From Prolixibacter sp. SD074 (GTDB taxonomy: Bacteria > Bacteroidota > Bacteroidia > Bacteroidales > Prolixibacteraceae): 64,000 bases of DNA. The stretch is taken from positions 2,347,001-2,411,000 of the forward strand of contig NZ_BLAW01000001.1 in assembly GCF_009617895.1 (NCBI RefSeq). Reading direction: 5' to 3'. The notes beneath the pieces were generated by a model, which worked only from the letters and a program-made list of their open reading frames with translations, searched no databases and was not told the DNA's origin. Shown here piece by piece: positions 48,596-57,910 of this stretch. Each line of letters begins with the position of its first letter. Position 1 is the first letter of the stretch. Both the position numbers and the translations under genes were made by a program.

Positions 48596-51064
48596 TTATT
48601 TATAGTCAGGGTCCATATCAGGAGTGCGCAATCCCGCGACTTCATCAGCCATCAGGATGAACACGTTCCAGCTGAGCCCCCTTGTTGAAAGCCACCATTC
48701 GTCTGTACTTTTCCAATGGGTTGGAATAAATTCCTTACTGAAAGGCCATTTCGGATTCAAATTGATTTCCGCCCAGGCCCGGTTTTCCATCATTTCATTT
48801 GCCCTGTGCCAGCCATGTTTCAGTCCAACCACATAAGCACAATATTCAGCACGCATCCAGCTACCGCCGTTGTAATAAAAACCGTCGCGGGAGTGGCCTG
48901 CATAATTTGCTTTTCCGAATTCGCCAAACGGCTGATAGTCGGAGGTCATATAGGAATAGCCCTTTGCATCGTTGGTCAATCGCACCAGAATAGGAGCGGT
49001 AGTTCCCATCTCCGGATGGGGAGAGTCCGGAGCTTTATTCAGATAAGGTACCTGGTTCAGTTGATTGATCACCATTTCATCGGTCAGCATGGGCTGATTG
49101 AACAGCCAGAGTGACAGAAACTCGGGCACCAAATCCGTCAATGAAATCAAATCGGGATATTCCCGGTCGAATAGCAAATGTTTCCGTTTCGGATCGTAGA
49201 ATTTCCGGTATGCCGATTCCGCCTTGTTCAGGTAATCATCCGGAATATCGTATCCCAACGCCTTAATTGTGTGCAGCGCTACCGCGAACATCCCCTGATT
49301 TACCGCCAGACGGTCGGTTTTGGGCACGTAGTCGCACACATCAATCTGGCTCATCGAAAAATGCGATTCGCAAATGCCATCGCGGTTCTCGTCAAACGAA
49401 TTCAGCACAAACGAAATGGCCTTATCAATTTTTTCTTTCGGAAGTTGAACCCCGTAGCGACGTTGGTTCACTAAAGCCCAGACCAGCCACTCAATGGTCG
49501 CCTCATTGTCCTTGGCTTCTACCGAGCCCATGTAAGGTGTGATGATAGTTCCAACAGCACCTTCCGGCGTTTGTGTTTTTGCCCATTGGTTCCAGATGGC
49601 CAAATTCAGCTTCTTATTGTAAGTCGCCACGGTTGTCCAGAACGAATCCCGGTTGTACATGTCGGGCGAGTAATTCATATTCGGCACACTGAACGGCGTG
49701 AAATCATTCACCGAAGTAATCCAGTTCAGCATATTGGCATTCGCATACAGCATCTTCTCAATCAGCGAACCTTTAAAACCTTTGCCTTCTGCCAACCTCG
49801 ACTGCGAATCAATCATGAAATCGCGATGTGACTTCCACGGCTCTACAAAAATGTAGGTGTTTTTGGTTTCCGTCTTCCCAAGCGGTAAAACATTATAGGG
49901 CTGAATGGCCGGGTGATTTTCGGCAATTGTGAGACTTTTGATCTGCATCGTTCCGGCTTTTCCGGATGTGTTTCCGATGAACATCAATACACTATCGCCT
50001 TCGATATAGGGAACCAGTACGCTCCCCTTGAACTCGGTCCACTTATCCGTTTCTGAAGGAAACGCATCGATGTATTTGATGCCGTGTTCCAGCTCCGGCC
50101 CTTGCTGGCCGTTCTTTATCCGGTACAGTTTCAGTGCTACCGGCAAGTTGCCTTTCACCCTGAAAGAGATGGTGTACACTTTCTGGCCGGAAATGGGTGT
50201 CATCAGGCGGATGCCTGCTTTCGCTCCCGCCTGGCAATTCATGGTAATCAAACTATCCTTCCGGGAAACCGAAAGCTTACCCTCCGGCATGAGTTTCTGC
50301 GGAAGCGGTAAGACAGTGTCAGGTCCGGCATTCAGATTGAACATCTCACCAAAAGTCAAACGTACATAGTCTTTCCCCCGGGCCCGTTCGTTGGGTGTAG
50401 CTGCAGATAGCAGTCTCGGATCGGGGAGTTGGCGCATCCCGACAAAACCGCCGCCACGTCCGCTAAAACGGCGCCGTGTAGTACGTGTAAACTGATTTTT
50501 ATATCCTGCATCGGTCAGGAAACCCACGGCCGTATTATCCGCAGTGACAAATCCTGCCGATGGAAAAAGTTCGTGAATGAATCCGCCCGGAAAATTATCC
50601 TGCTCGAAAGTCACATATTTTTTGGGTTGTTGCGCCGGAACATTGTTTTCCCGGAGGGTATAATACATCGAAAGCATGCTGGGTTGAACGAGCTCAACCG
50701 TTTTCTTTACGATGTGTGGATTGACAATTTGGTAAGTGACTTTGGCGGACAGTTTCGAGTCGAGTGCTTTGATATAAGTATCCTTCTGCAGCGTAACGAT
50801 ACTGTCGTTTCCGGTCCATGAAGCTCCCCTCCATTCATTAAACGTAGTATCCGAAGTTAAATCCAGATTGGACAAATGCAGGCTAAAAGCGCCGGCATCT
50901 TTCAAAAGTTTTTGGTTCCCGTCATACAGTGCAACACCATAACCTTGTTGCGGGGTTCCTTCAATTTTCAATTTCAGGTTTAGCCCCGAGACAGGCGTTG
51001 TAGCCACAAACAGGAACAACAAGAAAAGCAAGGTCGCACCGGACCTGGATTTTGTTTGGAACAT
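48596..51064 (-). CDS. Secreted six-hairpin glycosidase-like protein of unknown family
   Basis: An 822-aa protein with a signal peptide (FLLFLFVATTPVSG/L) and no lipobox. The N-terminal half is beta-rich (LKLKIEGTPQQGYGVALYDG, and a jelly-roll-like stretch about 255-395 ending in MQIKSLTIAEN). The C-terminal 400 residues are helical with clusters typical of (alpha/alpha)6 sugar hydrolases (MNYSPDMYNRDSFWTTVATYN, TIITPYMGSVEAKDNEATIEWLVWAL, GFYYNGGSWMRAEYCAYVVGL). The arrangement of a beta domain before an alpha/alpha toroid resembles GH65/GH78/GH94-type enzymes, but I do not recognise the family. It is the first gene of the SusCD operon, overlapping susC by one base if susC uses its early ATG. 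Confidence 0.75.
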   Translation of the reverse strand: MFQTKSRSGATLLFLLFLFVATTPVSGLNLKLKIEGTPQQGYGVALYDGNQKLLKDAGAFSLHLSNLDLTSDTTFNEWRGASWTGNDSIVTLQKDTYIKALDSKLSAKVTYQIVNPHIVKKTVELVQPSMLSMYYTLRENNVPAQQPKKYVTFEQDNFPGGFIHELFPSAGFVTADNTAVGFLTDAGYKNQFTRTTRRRFSGRGGGFVGMRQLPDPRLLSAATPNERARGKDYVRLTFGEMFNLNAGPDTVLPLPQKLMPEGKLSVSRKDSLITMNCQAGAKAGIRLMTPISGQKVYTISFRVKGNLPVALKLYRIKNGQQGPELEHGIKYIDAFPSETDKWTEFKGSVLVPYIEGDSVLMFIGNTSGKAGTMQIKSLTIAENHPAIQPYNVLPLGKTETKNTYIFVEPWKSHRDFMIDSQSRLAEGKGFKGSLIEKMLYANANMLNWITSVNDFTPFSVPNMNYSPDMYNRDSFWTTVATYNKKLNLAIWNQWAKTQTPEGAVGTIITPYMGSVEAKDNEATIEWLVWALVNQRRYGVQLPKEKIDKAISFVLNSFDENRDGICESHFSMSQIDVCDYVPKTDRLAVNQGMFAVALHTIKALGYDIPDDYLNKAESAYRKFYDPKRKHLLFDREYPDLISLTDLVPEFLSLWLFNQPMLTDEMVINQLNQVPYLNKAPDSPHPEMGTTAPILVRLTNDAKGYSYMTSDYQPFGEFGKANYAGHSRDGFYYNGGSWMRAEYCAYVVGLKHGWHRANEMMENRAWAEINLNPKWPFSKEFIPTHWKSTDEWWLSTRGLSWNVFILMADEVAGLRTPDMDPDYK

Positions 51065-51147
51065 TGGTTTAATTTTAAGTTGACTAAGGTTGATTGAGGT
51101 GTTGGATTATTGGTACCTCAAAGTTGGAGAGAGATGGGCGTGAAAGC

Positions 51148-51175
51148 TGTACACTATATCTTCAAAAATGTACAC
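51148..51175. promoter_or_regulatory. Candidate regulator-binding sites upstream of the PUL operon
   Basis: TGTACAC occurs twice as a direct repeat, at 51148-51154 and 51169-51175, exactly 21 bp apart, that is two helical turns. The pair lies about 85-110 bp upstream of the start of the first operon gene and downstream of the hybrid regulator's stop. The regulator ends in an AraC-type HTH, and AraC-family proteins commonly bind direct repeats of about 21 bp spacing. Assignment to this regulator is inference. Confidence 0.45.
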
Positions 51176-51236
51176 AAACGACACATTACATTGAAATAGT
51201 GAAGAATAAAATGCATTAAAATGTAAAAGTCGGAGT

Positions 51237-54200
51237 TTATTTCTTAAAATTCAACTGAAATTGTTTGGGCGGTAGCTGATACATTTTCTGGAATTCGCGG
51301 TAAAAATACGATCGGTTGTTGAAACCCGATTGATAAAATACTTCGGTTACGGTCATGGAAGTGGTTTTTAACAAATGAGCGGCATGCTTCAACCGCATGG
51401 ACCTGATCATATCGCCGGGTGACATGCCTGAAACCTGTTTCAACTTCCGGTAAAACTGTGAACTGCTCATCCCCATCTCCTTTTCGAGGAAAGCTGCCTG
51501 AAGTTCTTCATCGCTGATGTGTTGGCGAATCAGTTCCATAACCTTGTCGATAAACTGCTGGTCTTCCTCTGCTATGGATAATTGAGCCAGGTTCTCCATA
51601 CCATTATCTTGCTGAAAATAGCGCGCAATCCTTTCCCGCTCTTCCAACAGCTTTTCGATGCGCACTTCCAGATGTTGGGGATGAAATGGTTTGGGGATGT
51701 ACGAATTGGCACCACTCTCCAGACCTTCGATTCGATGGGCCACCGAGCTTTTTGCAGTCAAAAGAATAATCGGGATATGACACGTTTTCAAGTCGGTTTT
51801 CAAATGTTTACAAAGCTCTGTTCCATTCATTTCCGGCATCATTACGTCACTAATAATAAGGTCAGGCATTTCCGTTTCCATTACTTTTAATGCCTCTACA
51901 CCATTAAAAGCGGTCAATAATCGGTATTTATCCTTCAGCATGCCATCCAGTAACTGATGAATATCCGGTTCATCCTCAACAATCAAAATCGTCTTCAGTT
52001 TGTTCTCCAGCGCGTCCAATGTCCTGATCTTTTCCTGTCCATTTTCCTCAGCCAATAATTTGGGCTCAATCAGAATGTGCTGTAATTGTCGCGAAAGAAT
52101 TACGTCATCCACTAGTTCCTGTGCATCACCAGCTTCAGTATTTTCCTGGCAACAGGGCAAAACCACAGAAAAGGTGGTCAGTTGGTTTTCTACGCTTTCC
52201 ACATCAATGGTACCGCCAAGAGCCGTTACCAGGCTGCGGGTGTAGGCCAGTCCGATGCCCGTCCGGAATTTATCCGGATCGGAACTGCCGCCTTCATCGG
52301 TAATGAAAAAGCGCTCAAACAGGCGGGGAATTTTCTCCTTCGGTATTCCTTTTCCGGAATTCATCACTTCCATGCGAACCTGCGATTTTGCCTCTTCAAC
52401 CTGCATCTTCAGCTTAATGCTTCCGCCCCGGGGCGTATACTTGAAGGCATTCGACAACAGGTTGAAAATGATTTTCTCAATTTTATCCTGATCGAACCAA
52501 CCGGGAATTTCCGACGGGGAATCAATCTTGTAATCAATCTGGTTTTGAATAGCCCAATCATCAAATAGTTCGGCAACTTGCTCTACCAGGTTCACCAGGT
52601 TGAAATACTGGGCCTGCATCTCGAGGTGACCGCTTTCCGCTTTGCGAAACTCCAGCAACTGCTGAATAAGGAATAACAAACGGTTGGTGTTGCGCTGGAT
52701 CATACGGACAAATTTCTGGCCTTCCGGATCGATACCGGGATCATCGGCCAGTTTTTGAGATGGCCCGACAATCAGGGTCAACGGTGTTTGCAACTCGTGA
52801 GCGATATTCGTGAAGAAGGTCAGCTTGTTCTGGTGCAGGGCCTCTTCGCGTTGACGCAATTCGATATTCTGCTGCAGCAGTTGTCGCTTTTTCCAGTAGT
52901 TCTGCACAAACAGCAGAAAAAAGACAGTCAGCAACACGTAGATACCGACGGCCCAGGCCGACTCCCAAAAGATCGGTTTAATCTGAAAATCGATAGCATG
53001 AACCGGAGGACTCCAGATACCGTCGCTGTTCGACCACTTCAGCCACAGCGTATATTTCCCGGGAGGCACGTTCGTAAACGAAATCACCCGCCGGGTTTGA
53101 ATATTATTCCACTGCTTATCGAAATTCTCCAGGTAATAAGCGTACTGACATTTCTCGCTGTTGATAAAACTTAGCGCCGCTAATGTTATATCAAAAAAGT
53201 TCTGATCGTGTTTTAGCTTAACGTGAGGAGGATTTCGCAGCTCAGGCGTTACAACGAATGAAGGATAGTAAGGCTGATCGTCATTCTGTCCTTTAATATC
53301 ACTAATCGCGATATTGGGAATATAAGTGTATTCGCCAATTTCGGATGAGCGGAAATAGTTGAAGCCGCTGTTGCCGCCCATAAAAATATATCCGGTATGG
53401 TCGTCCCGAAAGAATGCGCCATCGGCAAATTCGTTGTTTTGCAATCCGTCTTCTTCTGTGAAATTACGGAAACGGTGGTTCTCGACGTTGAACTGGGAAA
53501 GACCGAGGTTAGTGCTCACCCACAAGTTTCCGGCATGATCGCAAACCATACCATGAATGGTGTTGTTGGGTAAACCGTCATTCGTGGTAAAACTGTGAAA
53601 AGCAGGATGGTTGTAAAGTTTGTTGGTCTCCATGTAATTCAATCCAAGGCTGGTACCAATCCACAAACGTTTCAAAGTATCCTTGTACAGGCAAAGAATA
53701 TCATCGTTGCTCAAACTCAGTGAATCAGCCGGTCCTTTCCGAAAAACGCGGAACGTTTCCGACCGCTTGTCAAACAGGTCCAATCCCCCCAACCGGGTTC
53801 CAATCCACAATTCATCATCATTTTCCTGAATGATGGAAAAGATGATGTTACTGCTTAACTTTCCGGCCAGGTTCTCGTTCGCTTCATATTGTTTAAAGTC
53901 AACCATTTTCAACTTCCGTCCATCCCGTTCCATCCGTAACCGGAACATGCCGTATCCGTTTGTTCCCAACCAGATGAAACCCTGTGCATCCTGGTAAATC
54001 GCATACACCGAACGGAATGGCACATAATCCTCCGTTCCCTCGATACTTTCCCAGTTAACCACTTTATGATACCGGAAATCGTAAACCGAGAGCCCTTCTC
54101 CATCTGTCCCGATGAACATCAGGCTATCCTTACCGCAAAACAGCGAGAAAACAGAATTATTGAGTGCCGTATTGTCCGAATAATAATTATTTACCGGAAT

Positions 54201-55355
54201 ATTTTCCTCAGGACCATTCAGATAGAAGTGTGCCGGAAAGCGAAACAAACCCTGTCCTTTCGTCCCTACCCATAAAGCGCTGTCAGGCGCCAGGCAAAAC
54301 GCCCGGACATTACCACCACGAAGAGCTTCAATCTGTAGCTGGGTAACCGAATGGAACAACTTGTGCCTCGGAAATAGTTTGTAAATTCCATCGCCATCGG
54401 TTCCAACCCAAACCACTCCTTCGTTGCCTTCGAAAACAGTTGATAATTTCCGGCTATTAATGTGCCCCAACCACGAATTCCGCTCAATTTGTCCGTTGGG
54501 GGCCAAAATAAAACGCTCTTTTTCCCTTGCAATCAACACGCCTTGGCTGGTTTTTCCGATGAGTTTTTGGATACCCGTAAACCGGGTCATCTCTGTCTTT
54601 CCGGTACTATACTGATAAAAAGCCAGGCGGCCGTCATTCTTCAGCAGAAGAAGTTTATCATCCGATTCATTTAGAAAATCGCGGATATTTTGTCCAATTT
54701 TTTTGTGTCCCTTAATGGCTATTGTGCCATCGATATCCCGCTGCAGAACAACTTCTGCTAAATCTCCGTTACCATATCGAATCAGGAGAGTGTTCAATGT
54801 GGAGAAGCTGATTTTCTTTACAGCCAGAGAAGGCAAACCAGCAGATGGGAATCGTCGAACAGAATCATTGGCATAATAGCCCAGCCCCCAATCCTTTGCC
54901 TCAAAAAAGATGTTACGCTGCCGATCAACGGCCAGATGAAACTCCGACTCCGTTAAGGGAGCCTTATCTTCACGGCCAAAGAAATAACGTTTAATCTGTT
55001 TGGTATAAGGATTTAGCCGGTTAATACCGTGCATGGTCAGCACCCAAAGATAACCGTCTTTGCCTTCCTCAATTTTCAGGATGACCTGGTTGCTCAGGCT
55101 ATTGGGATTATCCGGCTCGGGCCTGAAAATCTGGATCGCATGGCCGTCATACCGGTTCAGTCCGTCCCAGGTACCAATCCACAGCACATGGTCCGAATCC
55201 TGAAAAATGGCATTCACCGAGCAGTTCGACAATCCGTTCGAATTAGTCAACGGACGCATCTCAAACTGACGTTCATCCGCTTTGGCGCGACCACCATAAT
55301 GCAGAAAAAGACAGGCAAAAAGAAAGCACGTAATTCTCAGGTTCATATTTCCCAC
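51237..55355 (-). CDS. Hybrid two-component system sensor/AraC regulator (HTCS) of the PUL
   Basis: A 1372-aa one-protein two-component system. A signal peptide is followed by two seven-bladed propellers of Reg_prop repeats (VLWIGTWDGLNRYD, VVWVGTDGDGIYKL, LWVSTNLGLSQFN and others), a Y_Y_Y domain (QYAYYLENFDKQWN, VPPGKYTLWLKWSNSDG), one TM (about 815-835), HisKA (FTNIAHELQTPL), HATPase, a receiver (ILIVEDEPDI, Asp in LIISDVMMPEMNG, Lys in YIPKPF) and a C-terminal AraC HTH (MSSSQFYRKLKQVSGM, FYQSGFNNRSYFYREFQKMY). In known HTCS the periplasmic propeller binds an oligosaccharide and switches on the neighbouring PUL. It is divergent from the GH27 gene and upstream of the SusCD operon. Confidence 0.95.
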   Translation of the reverse strand: MGNMNLRITCFLFACLFLHYGGRAKADERQFEMRPLTNSNGLSNCSVNAIFQDSDHVLWIGTWDGLNRYDGHAIQIFRPEPDNPNSLSNQVILKIEEGKDGYLWVLTMHGINRLNPYTKQIKRYFFGREDKAPLTESEFHLAVDRQRNIFFEAKDWGLGYYANDSVRRFPSAGLPSLAVKKISFSTLNTLLIRYGNGDLAEVVLQRDIDGTIAIKGHKKIGQNIRDFLNESDDKLLLLKNDGRLAFYQYSTGKTEMTRFTGIQKLIGKTSQGVLIAREKERFILAPNGQIERNSWLGHINSRKLSTVFEGNEGVVWVGTDGDGIYKLFPRHKLFHSVTQLQIEALRGGNVRAFCLAPDSALWVGTKGQGLFRFPAHFYLNGPEENIPVNNYYSDNTALNNSVFSLFCGKDSLMFIGTDGEGLSVYDFRYHKVVNWESIEGTEDYVPFRSVYAIYQDAQGFIWLGTNGYGMFRLRMERDGRKLKMVDFKQYEANENLAGKLSSNIIFSIIQENDDELWIGTRLGGLDLFDKRSETFRVFRKGPADSLSLSNDDILCLYKDTLKRLWIGTSLGLNYMETNKLYNHPAFHSFTTNDGLPNNTIHGMVCDHAGNLWVSTNLGLSQFNVENHRFRNFTEEDGLQNNEFADGAFFRDDHTGYIFMGGNSGFNYFRSSEIGEYTYIPNIAISDIKGQNDDQPYYPSFVVTPELRNPPHVKLKHDQNFFDITLAALSFINSEKCQYAYYLENFDKQWNNIQTRRVISFTNVPPGKYTLWLKWSNSDGIWSPPVHAIDFQIKPIFWESAWAVGIYVLLTVFFLLFVQNYWKKRQLLQQNIELRQREEALHQNKLTFFTNIAHELQTPLTLIVGPSQKLADDPGIDPEGQKFVRMIQRNTNRLLFLIQQLLEFRKAESGHLEMQAQYFNLVNLVEQVAELFDDWAIQNQIDYKIDSPSEIPGWFDQDKIEKIIFNLLSNAFKYTPRGGSIKLKMQVEEAKSQVRMEVMNSGKGIPKEKIPRLFERFFITDEGGSSDPDKFRTGIGLAYTRSLVTALGGTIDVESVENQLTTFSVVLPCCQENTEAGDAQELVDDVILSRQLQHILIEPKLLAEENGQEKIRTLDALENKLKTILIVEDEPDIHQLLDGMLKDKYRLLTAFNGVEALKVMETEMPDLIISDVMMPEMNGTELCKHLKTDLKTCHIPIILLTAKSSVAHRIEGLESGANSYIPKPFHPQHLEVRIEKLLEERERIARYFQQDNGMENLAQLSIAEEDQQFIDKVMELIRQHISDEELQAAFLEKEMGMSSSQFYRKLKQVSGMSPGDMIRSMRLKHAAHLLKTTSMTVTEVFYQSGFNNRSYFYREFQKMYQLPPKQFQLNFKK

Positions 55356-55611
55356 GGATACAAAAGGACACCCCGAAGATACGGTTATTTTTAGTGAACA
55401 AGTGCAGGAGGGCCGCCATTGTCACCCTATCGAAAGTCAAAAAACCTTAGTGTCAATCCTACAATTTACACTCCAACTCAACCGATTTAACGACATTATC
55501 ATTATTTTCGGAAAGTCAAATCAAATCACACAAAAACCGACCACTGAAAAAATCCGGAACGCTTACTTTCAGTCGAAAGTATATAACATAATATCAATCT
55601 AACACACATAA

Positions 55612-56814
55612 GTGATGAAAAAACTAACAACACTCTTTTTACTCGTACTATTCAGCACTCAACTGTTTGCACAAAGAGCGGAAACACTGGCTCCTACACC
55701 TCCGATGGGCTGGAATAGCTGGAACAAGTTTGGCTGCAACGTCAGCGAGAAACTGATCGAAGAAATGGCTGATGCCATGCTCAACAGTGGCATGGCCGAT
55801 GCCGGTTATCAATACATTGTGATTGACGACTGCTGGCAGGTAAGCCGCGACAGTGCCGGTAATATCATTCCCGATCCCGAACGTTTCCCTTCCGGGATGA
55901 AAGCGCTGGCCGATTACATTCACTCCAAAGGATTAAAATTTGGAATTTATTCCTGTGCCGGTTCGATGACCTGTCAAAAACGTCCCGGAAGCCGTGGCTA
56001 CCAGTTTCAGGATGCCCGTCAGTATGCAGCCTGGGGTGTCGATTACCTAAAGTATGACTGGTGTTACAATGAAGGTCAGAATGCAAAAGCTGCGTACCAA
56101 ACCATGAGCGACGCATTAAAAGCCAGCGGACGTCCCATCGTATTCAGCATGTGCGAATGGGGTTCCAACAAACCCTGGGAATGGGGCAAAGGCATTGGGA
56201 ACCTGTGGCGTACCACCGGCGACATTTTCGACTCCTTCAAGGGTGCCATCAACTGGGGCGGTAAAGGCGTACTCGACATCATCGACTTGAATGCAGACCT
56301 GTGGCCTTATGCCGGACCGGGCCACTGGAACGACCCCGACATGCTGGAAGTAGGCAACGGTGGCATGACCGGCACCGAATACAAAACACACTTCAGCATG
56401 TGGTGTATGATGGCTGCCCCGCTGATGGCCGGTAACGACCTCCGCACCATGGACGACGAAACACAAAAAATACTGACCAACGAAGAAGTGATTCAGGTTG
56501 ACCAGGATGCGCTGGGCGAGCAGGGGTTCCGGTTTATGGATTATGGCGACCAGGAAATTTGGGTAAAATTTCTCGAAAACGATGAGCTGGCCGTTTGCTT
56601 CTTCAACCGGGCCGATGAACCATGGAAAGTCAATTACGATTGGGGTAAGATGGGGATCAGTCACCAAGACCACCACGTTACATTTCACAACACGAAATAT
56701 GACCTGCGCGACCTGTGGCAACACAAAGATATTGGCAACACCGGCAAAAACCTCACCGCCGGCATACCCGCCCACGGCGTGCTGATGCTAAGGTTAACAC
56801 CGGAAAAGAAATAA
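55612..56814 (+). CDS. GH27 alpha-galactosidase (secreted)
   Basis: A 400-aa enzyme with a signal peptide (LVLFSTQLFAQ) and a TIM barrel plus C-terminal beta domain. The start of the mature enzyme, TPPMGWNSWNKFGCNV, is the GH27 signature, as is IDDCWQ. The nucleophile is Asp149 (DYLKYDWCYNEG) and the acid/base is Asp204 (WRTTGDIFDSF) by comparison with the human enzyme; GHWNDPDMLEVGNGGM is also conserved. It releases terminal alpha-galactose, and some GH27 act on alpha-N-acetylgalactosamine or beta-L-arabinopyranose. It is divergent from the HTCS regulator, so it belongs to the PUL even though it is on the other strand. Confidence 0.92.
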   Translation: MMKKLTTLFLLVLFSTQLFAQRAETLAPTPPMGWNSWNKFGCNVSEKLIEEMADAMLNSGMADAGYQYIVIDDCWQVSRDSAGNIIPDPERFPSGMKALADYIHSKGLKFGIYSCAGSMTCQKRPGSRGYQFQDARQYAAWGVDYLKYDWCYNEGQNAKAAYQTMSDALKASGRPIVFSMCEWGSNKPWEWGKGIGNLWRTTGDIFDSFKGAINWGGKGVLDIIDLNADLWPYAGPGHWNDPDMLEVGNGGMTGTEYKTHFSMWCMMAAPLMAGNDLRTMDDETQKILTNEEVIQVDQDALGEQGFRFMDYGDQEIWVKFLENDELAVCFFNRADEPWKVNYDWGKMGISHQDHHVTFHNTKYDLRDLWQHKDIGNTGKNLTAGIPAHGVLMLRLTPEKK

Positions 56815-56842
56815 GAAGATAATCACAAAAGACATAGAACAA

Positions 56843-56867
56843 AAAATGCCTCAGCGATGGGCATTTT
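56843..56867 (+). terminator. GH27 gene terminator
   Basis: AAAATGCC pairs with GGCATTTT over a loop of about nine bases, about 28 bp after the stop. Only the four T of the stem end follow, so it may be weak. Confidence 0.5.
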
Positions 56868-56871
56868 GACG

Positions 56872-56906
56872 AAAAAAGAGGGTATCCGTTTTCGGACATC
56901 CTCTTT
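56872..56906 (-). terminator. Peroxiredoxin gene terminator
   Basis: AAAGAGGGTATCCG and CGGACATCCTCTTT pair over a TTTT loop (14 positions, one mismatch, one wobble); on the minus strand six T follow. The stem resembles the one at 39275-39305 (AAAGAGGGTGTCC). Confidence 0.7.
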
Positions 56907-57032
56907 CATCGAAAATATGGAGTTTCTGACGTTTGTATTAAACAACGATTGTTGTACTGCAGATTGATGTTGATTTGGTTGATAAAGCTCAAAAGTTGCA
57001 ATAACGTCGTGTATGGTTTTGCCCCGGTCTTT

Positions 57033-57662
57033 TTAGTGATTTGACAAGTAAGAAGCAACGCTGTCGGCTGATTCTTTCATCGCATCCTGACCTTCGGTCC
57101 AGTTAGCCGGACATACTTCGCCGTACTGCTCGAAATGGTGCAATGCATCGACCATACGCAGCGTTTCGTTTACGTTACGGCCAAGTGGCTTATCGTTAAT
57201 TGTTTCGTGACGAACAACTCCTTCTTTGTCAATCAGGAACAGGCCACGATAAGCTACCGGCTCACCTTTGAATACGGAATTTCCTTCATCGTCCAAGTCG
57301 TATTCCCCGGCCAGTACACCATATGCTTCAGAAATGGTTTTTGACAAGTCGGAAACGATAGGATACTTTACACCTTTAATCCCACCATTGTTCTTTTCGG
57401 TGTTCAACCAGGCCCAGTGAGAGAATTCCGAGTCGACAGAGCAGGCAACTACTTCAACGTCGCGTTTTTTGAACTCATCGATTTTAGCCTGGAAAGCGTG
57501 AAGCTCAGTCGGGCAAACGAAGGTAAAATCGAGCGGGTAGAAGAAAAATACTACGTCTTTTTTACCAATGAACTGCTCGATGGAGAAATTTTCCACAATG
57601 TCATTGCCGTTTACAACAGCCTTTGCACTAAATACTGGTGCTTTTTTTCCTACTAAACTCAT
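57033..57662 (-). CDS. Typical 2-Cys peroxiredoxin (AhpC/Prx1 family)
   Basis: A 209-aa cytoplasmic peroxidase. The peroxidatic Cys50 is in FYPLDFTFVCPTEL and the resolving Cys184 in GEVCPANWTEG. SVDSEFSHWAWLN and VAYRGLFLIDKEGVVRH are conserved. It reduces H2O2 and organic peroxides. The frame is open to 57803, but the upstream extension is low-complexity and the ATG at 57662 gives the normal N-terminus (MSLVGKKAPVF). It is divergent from a PerR-like gene, and a Per-box-like palindrome overlaps its promoter, so peroxide-responsive derepression is likely. Confidence 0.95.
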   Translation of the reverse strand: MSLVGKKAPVFSAKAVVNGNDIVENFSIEQFIGKKDVVFFFYPLDFTFVCPTELHAFQAKIDEFKKRDVEVVACSVDSEFSHWAWLNTEKNNGGIKGVKYPIVSDLSKTISEAYGVLAGEYDLDDEGNSVFKGEPVAYRGLFLIDKEGVVRHETINDKPLGRNVNETLRMVDALHHFEQYGEVCPANWTEGQDAMKESADSVASYLSNH

Positions 57663-57699
57663 AATGTTCTTTTTTATGTGTATAAATTGTTTTTCAAAA

Positions 57700-57719
57700 T
57701 TGTAATAGTTACAAAAATA
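57700..57719 (-). promoter_or_regulatory. Peroxiredoxin promoter with Per-box-like operator
   Basis: TTGTAATAGTTACAA (57700-57714) is a 7-1-7 inverted repeat with one mismatch, close to the Per box TTATAATnATTATAA. On the minus strand TATTTTTG (57712-57719) matches the -7 consensus and overlaps the operator by three bases, so a bound repressor would cover the -7 box and start site. Confidence 0.65.
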
Positions 57720-57890
57720 TGCATAAATTTTGAACTTGAAAGGAGATTTATATGAATAATATTGATGGAGCAATAGAGATAATTTATATGTAAAAAGCCG
57801 CATATTTTGTTGAAAATAAGTTGATATTTGTTTTTCTTTCTGTTGGATAGAAAGATAGGGGCAGGGAGATGTAAATAAAAATATTTAAAT

Positions 57891-57905
57891 TTGTAATTAT
57901 TCCAG
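57891..57905 (+). promoter_or_regulatory. Second, weaker Per-box-like site before the perR-like gene
   Basis: TTGTAATTATTCCAG keeps the first half-site of the peroxiredoxin operator and five of seven bases of the second. It lies 5 bp before the ATG at 57911 and could serve autoregulation. Confidence 0.4.
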
Positions 57906-57910
57906 AATTT

